From positions 372,001-436,000 of the forward strand of contig NZ_AUUA01000001.1 of NCBI RefSeq assembly GCF_000439085.1: DNA of 64,000 nt. The letters are read 5' to 3'. This DNA is from Leminorella grimontii ATCC 33999 = DSM 5078. GTDB taxonomy: Bacteria; Pseudomonadota; Gammaproteobacteria; Enterobacterales; Enterobacteriaceae. The notes under the pieces were generated by a model. The model was not told the DNA's origin. It saw nothing but the letters and a program-made list of their open reading frames with translations, and did not search any database. This document shows positions 43,313 to 52,095 of the stretch, in pieces (position 1 is the stretch's first letter; every line of letters starts with the position of its first letter). The translations under genes and the position numbers were made by a program.

Positions 43313-46003
43313 ATGAAGAGGAATAGGTTTAATCAATCACATTTTAGAATGAAACCGCTGTCGTTATCTCTGTTATTAGCATTGCCTATGGGGATTGTAG
43401 AGGCAGCAACTCCAACATCAATAAATGTGACGTCAGATGCTGACTTAAAAGATTTTCCGTCGCTTGCGGTACAACCTGGCGGAGAAGTGGTAAAAAATGG
43501 TCAGTCATTTATTCTTGCCAATAGTGTAGATGGGCAGCCGGAGGATTCAGGAGATGTTATTGATAGCGAAGGTATAGTCAAAAATGTCACCATTACGGCA
43601 AATGATGCCTATATTTTGACTGCATATGGTGGTGGAACGATCACCTTAGGTAGCCTTGGCGAGCCGAACTCAATGAAGATAACGGGTGACACTGTAGCCG
43701 GTATAAATGTTAACTCGGACGTTAATAATGCATCTGGTAATACCTATACCCGAAGTGCCGTACATCTTATAAATTCGGATTTTAAGCTTGAGATCGAGGC
43801 ATCTGGTATTGGGACTAATACCGGAATTAATGTTGAGAAAAGCGGTCATTTTATCATCGATAATACAATGGAGATTGTCAGTAGTGGTAATCGCGGCCTC
43901 AGTCATTATATTTCGGTAAAAGAAGGGAGTTCAGCAAAGTTTGGTGCGTTGAATATGTCGGTGACTGCCGGGAAGGGCGTTATCGTTCAGGACAGTGGGA
44001 CGACGGTAGAGATTGGGAATGGCTCACTGAACAGCTTAATTACTATTGATTCCGGTGCCGATCTTGGGATTTTTGTCTCTGGGGGAACGCTTAAAGCGAA
44101 CAGACTGACTTTAGATATGAATACGTCAAAGTCAAGTACAGGCGTCGATATTGGCGCGCTGCAAATATTATCAGGCACGGCTGATTTTACTAATTCAACA
44201 ATAAACTTATCCAGTAGTGATTCTAAAGCAGTACTGTTAACTGCTAATGGTGTAAGTAATGGTGGTGCTCTGAATTTTAGTTCGTCTGTGATAGATGGAA
44301 GTGGCAGTGGTAAGGTCGGGGTACTGTTGACCGAGGGCACATGGAGCGCTGCGTTTGATAACAGTACGGTAACGGCGGAAAAGGCCTTTAGCGTTGTAGA
44401 AGGCAGTGTGAAAAATGCAGAGCTAACGTTAGATGTTAAAAACAACAGCACTATAAATGGTGCGATTGATGGGGGGACGCTATCAAACGCAAATATTCTC
44501 AAAGCCAACCTAACCAACTCCACGCTTAACGGCCAGGCGAACGGCAACGTTGCGCTTAGCCTGACGGACAGTACCTGGAATGATGTCGGCGCCGGCTCGT
44601 CCATTTCCAGCCTGGCGTTAAATAACGGTACCGTTAAGTTTGCCTCGCAGAGTAATCCTACTAACCCGGCTGCGTATAGCCCATTGACCGTACAGCGACT
44701 GACGGGGAACGGTAGTTTTTACATGAGCCTGTTGGCGGATGCCGGCGTGTCAAAAAATGGCGATTTGCTGCGGGTTACGGACAGCGCATCCGGCACCCAT
44801 ACGCTGTATATCACGATGGTTGACGATGGCGTAGTGCAAACTGATTCCGGCGAATACGAGGTTGTTGACATTCAGGGGAATCAGGCTGCCGGGTTAGTTA
44901 AGTTTTTACTGCCTAAAACCTCTCAAGGCACAACGGGTTTTGTCAGCGCAGACGCGTTCGAATATTACCTGCACGAAGGCCAGGAAAGCGGTAGCGATCT
45001 TAACAACTGGTATCTGCGCGCTGAACTACCGGTAGAACCGGAGCCATCGCCATCACCGACGCCAGCGTCAGATAAACCCTATCGCGAAGCCGTGCCGAAT
45101 TACATCGTAGCACCCTATATGAACATGTATTACAACTACAGAACAGTAGGCAAACTACATGAACGTCAGGGCGATACGCTAAAAGATCCTATGCAGCACG
45201 GAGCCGCATGGGCGCGTATGGAAGGGGAAAGCACCTCTTTTAACGCGGGGCGGTTTGGCTATGATACCAACTACTGGTTTGCGCAGTTCGGCAAGGATCT
45301 GTATCAGAAGCAGCTTGATAACGGCACGTTGGTTTACGGCGGCGTAATGGTTACCCTCGGTAGCCAAAATACGGACAGCCAGGACGACGTTCGTCGTTTA
45401 ACTGGGCGTGACGTAGACGCCGGTTCAGTGCGTTCTGATGCTTACTCTGTAGGTGGCTATTATACGCGTTTTGCGCAGGATGGGAGCTACGCAGACTTTG
45501 TCGGCCAGTTCACTTATTACCATAACGTCTATGAAAGCGATGTGCGCGCGAAGCAAAATGCGTACGGCGCGCTGGTATCAGCTGAAGTAGGAAAACCTTT
45601 TGAGTTAGGGCGTAGCTGGTATGTTGAACCGCAGGGGCAGTTGGCTTACCAATACTATTGGTCCGAAGACTTTGACGATGACATTTCTTCGGTCGATGGC
45701 GTGAATAAGAACTGGCTGTTGGGACGTGCAGGGACTCGCGTTTACCATGAGTCCGGCAGGGCATTTAAGCCTTACCTGACGGCTGATGTACTGCATAATT
45801 TTACTGACGCGCCGAAAGTGACCGTGGGCACTACCGACGTCAGAGCGGATGATTTAGCGCAGGACTGGTGGCAGGTGGGCGCAGGCTTCACCTACTCAGC
45901 AACAAATAACACTTCTTTCTATGGCGAAGGCAAATATATCAAGGGATTTAGTAACGATATAGAAGGTAGCGTGTTCCAGGTTGGCGTAAAAGGGCGGTTC
46001 TAA
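43313..46003 (+). CDS. Autotransporter (type Va secretion) outer-membrane protein
   Basis: 896 residues from the ATG at 43313 with AGGG about 10 bases ahead; a TTG three codons earlier is possible. Signal peptide ends near VEA (residue 30). Residues to about 575 form a Ser/Thr/Asn-rich passenger of the beta-helix type. A proline-rich linker (EPEPSPSPTPAS) leads to a beta-barrel domain of about 290 residues beginning near YIVAPYMNMYYNY and ending in a terminal phenylalanine (GVKGRF). No protease triad or RGD motif seen, so an adhesin-like role is likely. The 5' part of the passenger is AT-rich, the rest is not. Confidence 0.9.
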   Translation: MKRNRFNQSHFRMKPLSLSLLLALPMGIVEAATPTSINVTSDADLKDFPSLAVQPGGEVVKNGQSFILANSVDGQPEDSGDVIDSEGIVKNVTITANDAYILTAYGGGTITLGSLGEPNSMKITGDTVAGINVNSDVNNASGNTYTRSAVHLINSDFKLEIEASGIGTNTGINVEKSGHFIIDNTMEIVSSGNRGLSHYISVKEGSSAKFGALNMSVTAGKGVIVQDSGTTVEIGNGSLNSLITIDSGADLGIFVSGGTLKANRLTLDMNTSKSSTGVDIGALQILSGTADFTNSTINLSSSDSKAVLLTANGVSNGGALNFSSSVIDGSGSGKVGVLLTEGTWSAAFDNSTVTAEKAFSVVEGSVKNAELTLDVKNNSTINGAIDGGTLSNANILKANLTNSTLNGQANGNVALSLTDSTWNDVGAGSSISSLALNNGTVKFASQSNPTNPAAYSPLTVQRLTGNGSFYMSLLADAGVSKNGDLLRVTDSASGTHTLYITMVDDGVVQTDSGEYEVVDIQGNQAAGLVKFLLPKTSQGTTGFVSADAFEYYLHEGQESGSDLNNWYLRAELPVEPEPSPSPTPASDKPYREAVPNYIVAPYMNMYYNYRTVGKLHERQGDTLKDPMQHGAAWARMEGESTSFNAGRFGYDTNYWFAQFGKDLYQKQLDNGTLVYGGVMVTLGSQNTDSQDDVRRLTGRDVDAGSVRSDAYSVGGYYTRFAQDGSYADFVGQFTYYHNVYESDVRAKQNAYGALVSAEVGKPFELGRSWYVEPQGQLAYQYYWSEDFDDDISSVDGVNKNWLLGRAGTRVYHESGRAFKPYLTADVLHNFTDAPKVTVGTTDVRADDLAQDWWQVGAGFTYSATNNTSFYGEGKYIKGFSNDIEGSVFQVGVKGRF

Positions 46004-46036
46004 TCCTATCGATATAAGAGAAATATAGTCCCATAG

Positions 46037-46100
46037 ACGTCCGCTGCTATGCAGGCTGCCTGAGATATACCGGCAGTCTGCGTTCAGCGGGCGTTTTTTT
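46037..46100 (+). terminator. Terminator after the autotransporter gene
   Basis: ACGTCCGCTG and CAGCGGGCGT pair (one wobble) around a loop that itself contains a small stem, followed by T7. Confidence 0.75.
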
Positions 46101-46302
46101 ATCGGCTGTTTTTGACGTTACATATTCTTTATGTTTGCTAGTGAGCTACGGCTCACGAGTCAAATATCTCGGCGCTATAAAGCGCTTGCCAATCGGCCTT
46201 TGGGCGTGCTCCACTTGCATTATCAGTAAGTGAACGATAAGGCTATAGTCATTGGATGTTTCTATAGTCGTGCGTAACCATATCAGTAATAGGTAAATAG
46301 AA

Positions 46303-46455
46303 GTGGACTCTGAAGACCTTTTTCGCATTGCAATCATCATCGGTTGTCTGGTTTTAGCCGCCAGAGGGACCCGTTTTCACGTGCGCTATTTTTTGATAGC
46401 CATCGCCGCCATTGCCGGCCTGACGCTGTTTATCGACTTTTTCGGTCTGGCATAG
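46303..46455 (+). CDS. Small membrane protein of 50 residues
   Basis: GTG start at 46303 with AGG about 9 bases upstream; 50 codons then TAG. Two hydrophobic helices (FRIAIIIGCLVLAA and FLIAIAAIAGLTLFIDFFG) flank a basic turn (RGTRFHVR). This even, biased composition is hard to get by chance. I recognise no named family. It lies alone between the autotransporter and hinT. Confidence 0.5.
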   Translation: MDSEDLFRIAIIIGCLVLAARGTRFHVRYFLIAIAAIAGLTLFIDFFGLA

Positions 46456-46599
46456 GCCCGGCATAGGCGCGTTTACTCGGTAACGTAAGGCTATAAACGT
46501 AAGGTTATAAAGGGACTTACCGCTTGAAAGCGTCGCATTATCTACTCATACTGGGGCATACGCTTTTTTGTCAGTACAATCATTTAAGAGGCATACCAC

Positions 46600-46950
46600 A
46601 TGGCTGAAGAGACGATTTTCAGTAAAATCATTCGCCGGGAAATTCCGGCCGACATCGTGTATCAGGACGAACTGGTCACCGCGTTTCGCGACATCTCTCC
46701 CCAAGCGCCTACCCATATTCTCATTATTCCCAACGTGCTGATCCCGACGGTTAACGACGTCAAAACAGAACACGAGGTGGCGCTTGGCCGCATGCTGGTT
46801 GTCGCCGCCAAGATTGCCGAGCAGGAAGGCATTTCAGAAGACGGCTATCGCCTCATCGTTAACTGTAATCGTCACGGCGGTCAGGAGGTTTATCATCTCC
46901 ATATGCATCTGGTCGGCGGTCAGGCGCTGGGGCCGATGCTGGCGCGCTAA
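46600..46950 (+). CDS. hinT: HIT-family purine nucleoside phosphoramidase
   Basis: 116 residues. The histidine triad is HLHMHL near residues 101-106; the preceding [14 protein letters not shown] run is typical. It hydrolyses adenosine 5'-phosphoramidates. As in E. coli it leads the hinT-lpoB-nagZ-ycfP-ndh neighbourhood; lpoB follows after 10 bases. Confidence 0.95.
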   Translation: MAEETIFSKIIRREIPADIVYQDELVTAFRDISPQAPTHILIIPNVLIPTVNDVKTEHEVALGRMLVVAAKIAEQEGISEDGYRLIVNCNRHGGQEVYHLHMHLVGGQALGPMLAR

Positions 46951-46960
46951 AGGAGCTGGT

Positions 46961-47536
46961 ATGAAAAAGACGCATTGGTTTTTTCTGGGCGCTGCGATGC
47001 TGGCGCTGGCTGGCTGCCAGGTTAACCAGCCGCAAAATAAAGCGCCGGTAGTGGTCGTTCCGCCCGCTCCGCCGCCTTACGAGCCGCCGCCAACTCCGCC
47101 GACTCTGCCGCCGCCGGAGACCGCGATTAACTGGGCTGCGAGCGTAGAGCCGCTGGTGGCTAAAATGGTCAGCACCCCGGGGATAGAAAGCGAGAAGGGG
47201 ATTTTGCTGCTCGAGCAGATGAAAAACAACACCAGCGGGCGGCTGGCGGCGTCCGTAGCGACCGACGCGCTGAAAGACTCCCTGCAGTCCACCGCGCGGT
47301 TTGATTTAGTGCCGGACGACAAGCTGCAGGCCGCTCGCCAGGCGTTGGGCATTCAGGGCGACGATAGCCTGATTTCTCGCAGTAAAGCGATGAGCCTGGC
47401 TCGCTATCTGGGCGCAAAGTACATCGTTTACGCCTCGGCGAGCGGTAGCCCTAGCGCGCCGGAAATCACTATTCAACTGATGCAAACCTCAACCGGCGAA
47501 ATTATCTGGTCCGGTCAGGGTAACGCGCAGCGTTAG
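46961..47536 (+). CDS. lpoB: Outer-membrane lipoprotein activator of PBP1b
   Basis: 191 residues from ATG 46961 (AGGAG ahead). Lipobox LALAGC places the lipidated cysteine at residue 19. A proline-rich tether (PPAPPPYEPPPTPPTLPPPE) spans the periplasm, then the folded LpoB domain (LLLEQMKNNTSGRLA...DSLQSTARF...LQLMQTSTGEIIWSG-like). It reaches through the peptidoglycan to stimulate PBP1b. The ycfL gene found before it and thiK found after it in E. coli are absent. Confidence 0.93.
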   Translation: MKKTHWFFLGAAMLALAGCQVNQPQNKAPVVVVPPAPPPYEPPPTPPTLPPPETAINWAASVEPLVAKMVSTPGIESEKGILLLEQMKNNTSGRLAASVATDALKDSLQSTARFDLVPDDKLQAARQALGIQGDDSLISRSKAMSLARYLGAKYIVYASASGSPSAPEITIQLMQTSTGEIIWSGQGNAQR

Positions 47537-47557
47537 CCGTACTAAAACAAACGACGG

Positions 47558-47584
47558 AGGCCCGAACTTCATCGGGCCTTTTTC
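47558..47584 (+). terminator. Terminator after lpoB
   Basis: AGGCCCGA and TCGGGCCT arms around ACTTCA, followed by a T run, 22 bases past the stop. Confidence 0.9.
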
Positions 47585-47723
47585 TTAACGGACGTTTGTT
47601 TCGCACAGATTTGCCAAAAGCGCTATTTCGTTATTTTCATACCCCAATTAGAATGAACGGCGTTTTCTACGTACGGTTTGTACAGCGCGCTAATCAATAC
47701 GATCGCAGATAAGAGAGGTAAAC

Positions 47724-48758
47724 GTGGGCCCGGTAATGTTGGACGTCGTCGGTTATGAACTGGATGCGCAAGAGCGTGAAATTCTGCAGCACCCGTCGGT
47801 GGGGGGCGTTATCTTTTTTGCCCGCAACTTTCACGATCCGGCCCAGTTGGCCGAGCTGGTTCGCCAAATAAGAGCTGTGTCGAAAAGCCGCCTTCTGCTG
47901 GCCGTCGATCAGGAAGGTGGTCGCGTACAGCGTTTTCGCGAAGGGTTCACGCGCCTGCCTGCCGCCCAGTCGTTCGCCGCGCTGCTGGACAATGATGAGG
48001 CCGAAGTCGCCGCCAGAGACGCGGGATGGTTGATGGCTGCCGAGCTGGTAAGTCTGGATATCGACGTCAGCTTTGCGCCGGTGCTGGACGTCGGCCACGT
48101 GAGCGCCGCCATTGGCGAACGTTCCTTTCACAGCGATCCGCAGGTGGTTGCCGTTATGGCGTCCCAGTTTATTCAGGGAATGAACGAGGCGGGCATGCGG
48201 GCGACGGGGAAACATTTTCCAGGGCACGGCGCGGTCTCTGCCGATTCTCATAAAGAGACGCCGGTGGACCCACGTCCTTATCAGACGCTGTATGAGAACG
48301 ACATGGCCGTATTTCGTCGCCTGTTCAGCGCTGGCCTGCTGGACGCCGTTATGCCGGCGCACGTGATTTATCCCGACGTTGACGACCGTCCCGCCAGCTG
48401 TTCTTCCCATTGGCTGAAAACAATTTTGCGCTCGCAGCTAGGCTTTGGCGGCGCCATTTTCTCTGACGATCTTTCAATGGAAGGCGCTGCCATTATGGGC
48501 GGCTATGCCGAGCGCGGCCAGGCGGCGCTGGACGCAGGATGCGACATGATTCTGGTATGCAACAACCGCGACGGCGCCGTTGAGGTGCTGGACGGGCTGC
48601 CGCAGGGAATGCACCCGGAGCGCGTAACTCACCTGCTGCACGGTGCGAGAATATCGCGCAAAGAGCTTTTGGCAAGCGAACGCTACAGGCACATTAGTAA
48701 AAGCCTGACCGAGCTTAGCGAACGCTGGGATCTGCACAAACAGCAGCTGGCAAGATAA
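47724..48758 (+). CDS. nagZ: Beta-N-acetylglucosaminidase of muropeptide recycling
   Basis: 344 residues, GTG start as in E. coli NagZ (MGPVMLDV.GYEL). Glycoside hydrolase family 3. Seen: [25 protein letters not shown], the catalytic loop [16 protein letters not shown] and the nucleophile aspartate in [12 protein letters not shown]. Cytoplasmic; removes GlcNAc from anhydro-muropeptides, which also produces the inducer of AmpC where present. Confidence 0.95.
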   Translation: MGPVMLDVVGYELDAQEREILQHPSVGGVIFFARNFHDPAQLAELVRQIRAVSKSRLLLAVDQEGGRVQRFREGFTRLPAAQSFAALLDNDEAEVAARDAGWLMAAELVSLDIDVSFAPVLDVGHVSAAIGERSFHSDPQVVAVMASQFIQGMNEAGMRATGKHFPGHGAVSADSHKETPVDPRPYQTLYENDMAVFRRLFSAGLLDAVMPAHVIYPDVDDRPASCSSHWLKTILRSQLGFGGAIFSDDLSMEGAAIMGGYAERGQAALDAGCDMILVCNNRDGAVEVLDGLPQGMHPERVTHLLHGARISRKELLASERYRHISKSLTELSERWDLHKQQLAR

Positions 48759-48829
48759 AAGGGTTGAATAAAAACCGGCTTTTTGGGCAAGATAGCAATC
48801 AGGTACAAAAACAGCAGAGTGAGGCTTAG

Positions 48830-49369
48830 ATGATTATTTATTTGCACGGCTTTGATTCAACCAGCCCGGGAAATCATGAAAAGATCTTACAGCTGCAGTT
48901 TATCGATCCCGACGTGCGCTTTATCAGCTACAGCACGCTGCATCCGCGCCACGATATGCAACACTTGCTCAAAGAGACCGATAAAGCGATACAGCAGTCT
49001 GACGATCCGAACCCGCTGATTTGCGGCGTAGGCCTTGGCGGCTTTTGGGCTGAGAGGATTGGGTTTCTTTGCGGTATTCGCCAAACGATATTCAATCCAA
49101 ACCTGTTTCCGCATGAAAACATGCCGGGGAAAATCGACCGCCCGGAGGAGTATCTGGACATTATCACCAAGTGCGTCGAAGATTTTCGCGTTAAGAATCG
49201 CGACAACTGCTTGGTGATCCTTTCGCGTCTTGATGAAGCGCTGGACAGCCAGCGCAGCGCCCAGCAGCTTTCTCCCTACTATCCTATCCTGTGGGATGAA
49301 AAGCAGGGCCACAAGTTTAAAGAGATATCCCCCCATCTGCAGAAAATTAAAGCGTTTAAGCTTCGCTGA
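48830..49369 (+). CDS. ycfP: YcfP-family protein (UPF0227)
   Basis: 179 residues, starts [17 protein letters not shown]. Alpha/beta-hydrolase-like serine esterase fold with [14 protein letters not shown] in place of a GXSXG elbow, so catalysis is uncertain. Position between nagZ and ndh is as in E. coli. Function unknown. Confidence 0.92.
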   Translation: MIIYLHGFDSTSPGNHEKILQLQFIDPDVRFISYSTLHPRHDMQHLLKETDKAIQQSDDPNPLICGVGLGGFWAERIGFLCGIRQTIFNPNLFPHENMPGKIDRPEEYLDIITKCVEDFRVKNRDNCLVILSRLDEALDSQRSAQQLSPYYPILWDEKQGHKFKEISPHLQKIKAFKLR

Positions 49370-49388
49370 TACTTCACGTGAAGACGAC

Positions 49389-49428
49389 AAAGCCCCGCCG
49401 GGCTAAGCCTGGCGGGGCTTTGTCTTTC
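49389..49428 (+). terminator. Terminator after ycfP
   Basis: AAAGCCCCGCC and GGCGGGGCTTT arms, then GTCTTTCT. Confidence 0.85.
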
Positions 49429-49487
49429 TGGTAACGACGAATTCCGGCGTCTATAATTTATTTCAATGCGTGTTTATTTTATCAAAA

Positions 49488-49501
49488 TTGATTCAAATCA
49501 T
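49488..49501. promoter_or_regulatory. FNR-like site upstream of ndh
   Basis: TTGAT-N4-ATCAT, 9 of 10 matches, 137-150 bases upstream of the ndh start. In E. coli FNR represses ndh from two sites in this region. Confidence 0.6.
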
Positions 49502-49637
49502 TTTTAATGTAACCAAATTGTCAAATATGATAATCTGCCGCCATTAGTGTGATGGCGGTCACGTGCCAGGCGTATTTATGCCGGCGCATTGCGCCATGAC
49601 CAACCGAAATTGATGGCTTATTGAGGTGGAAATCAAC

Positions 49638-50942
49638 GTGCAAAGCGAAAAGAAAAAAATAGTGATTGTCGGGGGCGGCGCCGGAGGGCTGGAGCTGGCG
49701 ACGCGTCTGGGTAAGAAACTGGGGTGTAAAGGCAAAGCGGAAATCACGCTGGTGGACAGAAACCAAAGCCACCTGTGGAAGCCGCTGCTGCACGAAGTGG
49801 CGACCGGCGCGCTGGACGACGGCGTTGACGCCCTGAGCTATTTGGCCCACGCCAGAAATAATGCGTTTCACTTCCAGCTGGGAACGCTTATCGGCATTGA
49901 ACGCGAGGCCAAGCGGATACGCCTGGCGCGAATCAACACGGAGCAGGGCGAAGAACTGGTGCCCGAACGCGAGATCCCCTACGACATTCTGGTGATGGCG
50001 CTGGGCAGCGTGTCCAACGACTTTGGCACGCCGGGCGTGAAAGAAAACTGCATTTATCTCGATAACCCTAAACAGGCGCAGCTGTTTCACAACCGCATGC
50101 TGGATCTGTTTTTGAAGTTCTCCGCGCATTCGGGCGAGCGGGAGCGGGTGAACATCGCCATCGTCGGCGGCGGTGCGACCGGCGTGGAGCTGTCGGCGGA
50201 GCTGCATAACGCGGTGAAACAGCTACACAGCTATGGCTATAAGGGGTTAGACAACAGCGCGTTAAACGTCACGCTGGTTGAGGCCGGCGAGCGCATTTTG
50301 CCCGCACTGCCGGTTCGCATCTCTTCAGCGGCGCATCAGGAGCTGATTAATCTCGGCGTCAACGTGATGACGCAAACCATGGTCACCAGCGCGGACGCAA
50401 ACGGGCTGCACACGAAGGGCGGCGAATTTATTCAGGCGGATTTGATGGTATGGGCGGCAGGCATCAAGGCGCCGGACTTTATGAAAGAGCTGGGCGGTTT
50501 GGAAACCAATCGTATCAACCAACTGGTGGTTGAGCCTACCTTACAAACGACGCGAGATCCGTCTATTTTCGCTATCGGCGACTGCGCAAGCCTTATGCAG
50601 GAAAGCGGCGTTCCCGTACCGCCGAGAGCGCAGGCCGCTCATCAAATGGCGACGCTCTGCTACCAGAACGTGCTGGCCGTGCTGAATGGGCAGGCGTTGA
50701 AGAACTACCGCTATACCGACCGCGGTTCGCTGGTATCTTTGTCTAAATACAGCACCGTCGGCAGCCTGATGGGCAACCTGACGAGTGGCTCAATGATGAT
50801 TGAAGGGCGGCTGGCGAGGCTTGCCTACATTTCGCTGTACCGGATGCATCAGGTCGCGCTGTTTGGCTATGTGAAAACCGGACTGATTATGCTGGTGGGC
50901 AGCATTAACCGCATTATTCGACCCAGGCTCAAGCTGCACTAG
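49638..50942 (+). CDS. ndh: Non-proton-pumping NADH:quinone oxidoreductase (NDH-2)
   Basis: 434 residues from the GTG at 49638, which has GAGGTGGA 7-8 bases upstream; the GTG at 49626 lies inside that site. FAD-binding [15 protein letters not shown]-binding [17 protein letters not shown], and AIGDCASL are visible. The C-terminal amphipathic region anchors it to the inner membrane. Very similar to E. coli Ndh as I recall. Confidence 0.95.
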   Translation: MQSEKKKIVIVGGGAGGLELATRLGKKLGCKGKAEITLVDRNQSHLWKPLLHEVATGALDDGVDALSYLAHARNNAFHFQLGTLIGIEREAKRIRLARINTEQGEELVPEREIPYDILVMALGSVSNDFGTPGVKENCIYLDNPKQAQLFHNRMLDLFLKFSAHSGERERVNIAIVGGGATGVELSAELHNAVKQLHSYGYKGLDNSALNVTLVEAGERILPALPVRISSAAHQELINLGVNVMTQTMVTSADANGLHTKGGEFIQADLMVWAAGIKAPDFMKELGGLETNRINQLVVEPTLQTTRDPSIFAIGDCASLMQESGVPVPPRAQAAHQMATLCYQNVLAVLNGQALKNYRYTDRGSLVSLSKYSTVGSLMGNLTSGSMMIEGRLARLAYISLYRMHQVALFGYVKTGLIMLVGSINRIIRPRLKLH

Positions 50943-50952
50943 ACAGCGCTTT

Positions 50953-50974
50953 CCGGGCGGCCGTTCGGGCCGCC
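50953..50974. terminator. Hairpin between convergent ndh and EEP-family genes
   Basis: GGGCGGCC-GTTC-GGGCCGCCC located in the 44-base gap between two convergent stops. No T run. Confidence 0.5.
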
Positions 50975-50986
50975 CAACGTACCTTC

Positions 50987-51871
50987 TTATTGTTCCATTA
51001 GCTTCAGCTTTGCGACCACCGGCACGTGATCGCTGGTTGCCGGCCAGTCAACGCCTTGCCACTGCGCTTTCTGATTCGGAACGACCAGCGATTCGACGGA
51101 CCACCGCTGCCCGCGGAAGGTGAAGATGTGGTCTAAGTCAAACGCCGGGTTGGCCGCCGGCCAAGATCGCATGTCTTTATCTTTTTGCAGAACGGGCGTC
51201 CACTGATTCTGCAGCTCGTTGATAACGGCGCTGCCGCTAACGTCGTTAAAGTCTCCGGCCAGGATTTTGATGCGGGAAGCGATTTCAGAGAAGGAAGAAT
51301 CCGTACTGCCGCTGACGATGTTTTGAATTTCTCGGATCTGCTGCTGGCGCAGCATTGGATCCGCCTGCCAGTCCAGGTGCGTAGTCATAAACAGCACAGG
51401 CTCGTCCAGCCCCGGTTTTTTAACCTGAACGATCAGCAAAACGCGCTGCTCGGTATCGCCGGAAGGCAGAGGGAAGACCTGCTGCTTTTCGATAGGATAG
51501 CGAGACAAAATGGCGACGCCGTACTGTCCGCCTTCAAAATCAATCGCCCGGCCAAAGGCGCCGTGCATACCGGTCATTTTCGCCAGTTCGCCGAGCTGAT
51601 CGACTTTCCCACTGCGCTGCGTGTTGACGTCGACTTCATTGAGCGCAATAAGATCGACGTTCAGGCTTTTTATCGCCTGCGCCACCTGGGTAAGGTTTGA
51701 AACCCGCCCGGCGGCCATATTGTAAGTGGCAACCGTCATTGTCGGTGCCTGAGCCGCGGTGAAGACTTTATTCGGCGTACCGCCTTTTTCTGGCGTCAGC
51801 ACTTTTGTTTCTGCATTAACGCCAAAGCTGCACAGCGCCGCCAGTAGGAGCAAGGGGAGCTTCTTTTTCAT
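50987..51871 (-). CDS. Exported endonuclease/exonuclease/phosphatase family protein
   Basis: 294 residues with a Sec signal peptide ending near VNA. EEP fold motifs: TYNMAAG, LIALNEVD, THLDWQ, LAGDFND and the final SDHVPVVA. These carry the metal-binding glutamate, aspartate and histidines of DNase I-like enzymes. Substrate may be a phosphodiester, sphingomyelin-like lipid or nucleic acid in the periplasm or outside; not decidable here. It is a single gene with its own promoter. Confidence 0.82.
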   Translation of the reverse strand: MKKKLPLLLLAALCSFGVNAETKVLTPEKGGTPNKVFTAAQAPTMTVATYNMAAGRVSNLTQVAQAIKSLNVDLIALNEVDVNTQRSGKVDQLGELAKMTGMHGAFGRAIDFEGGQYGVAILSRYPIEKQQVFPLPSGDTEQRVLLIVQVKKPGLDEPVLFMTTHLDWQADPMLRQQQIREIQNIVSGSTDSSFSEIASRIKILAGDFNDVSGSAVINELQNQWTPVLQKDKDMRSWPAANPAFDLDHIFTFRGQRWSVESLVVPNQKAQWQGVDWPATSDHVPVVAKLKLMEQ

Positions 51872-52095
51872 TTTTGATTAGCCTCTTTTCGAGTAGAGGC
51901 TACAGGTATACTTAATACTCAAGGATAAAAAAGTGCCGGACGTCACAAACAATATGCTGCGTTTATAAAAATTTTTTATAAAAAATGCCTTTCAGGTAGG
52001 GGGGACTCTGATGAGGATAATCGGTTTTTTCCTAAAGAAAAAAATGGTGGCGAGGTCGGAAACACGCCCGCCGGGGAAACCGGCAGGCGGTGGAG

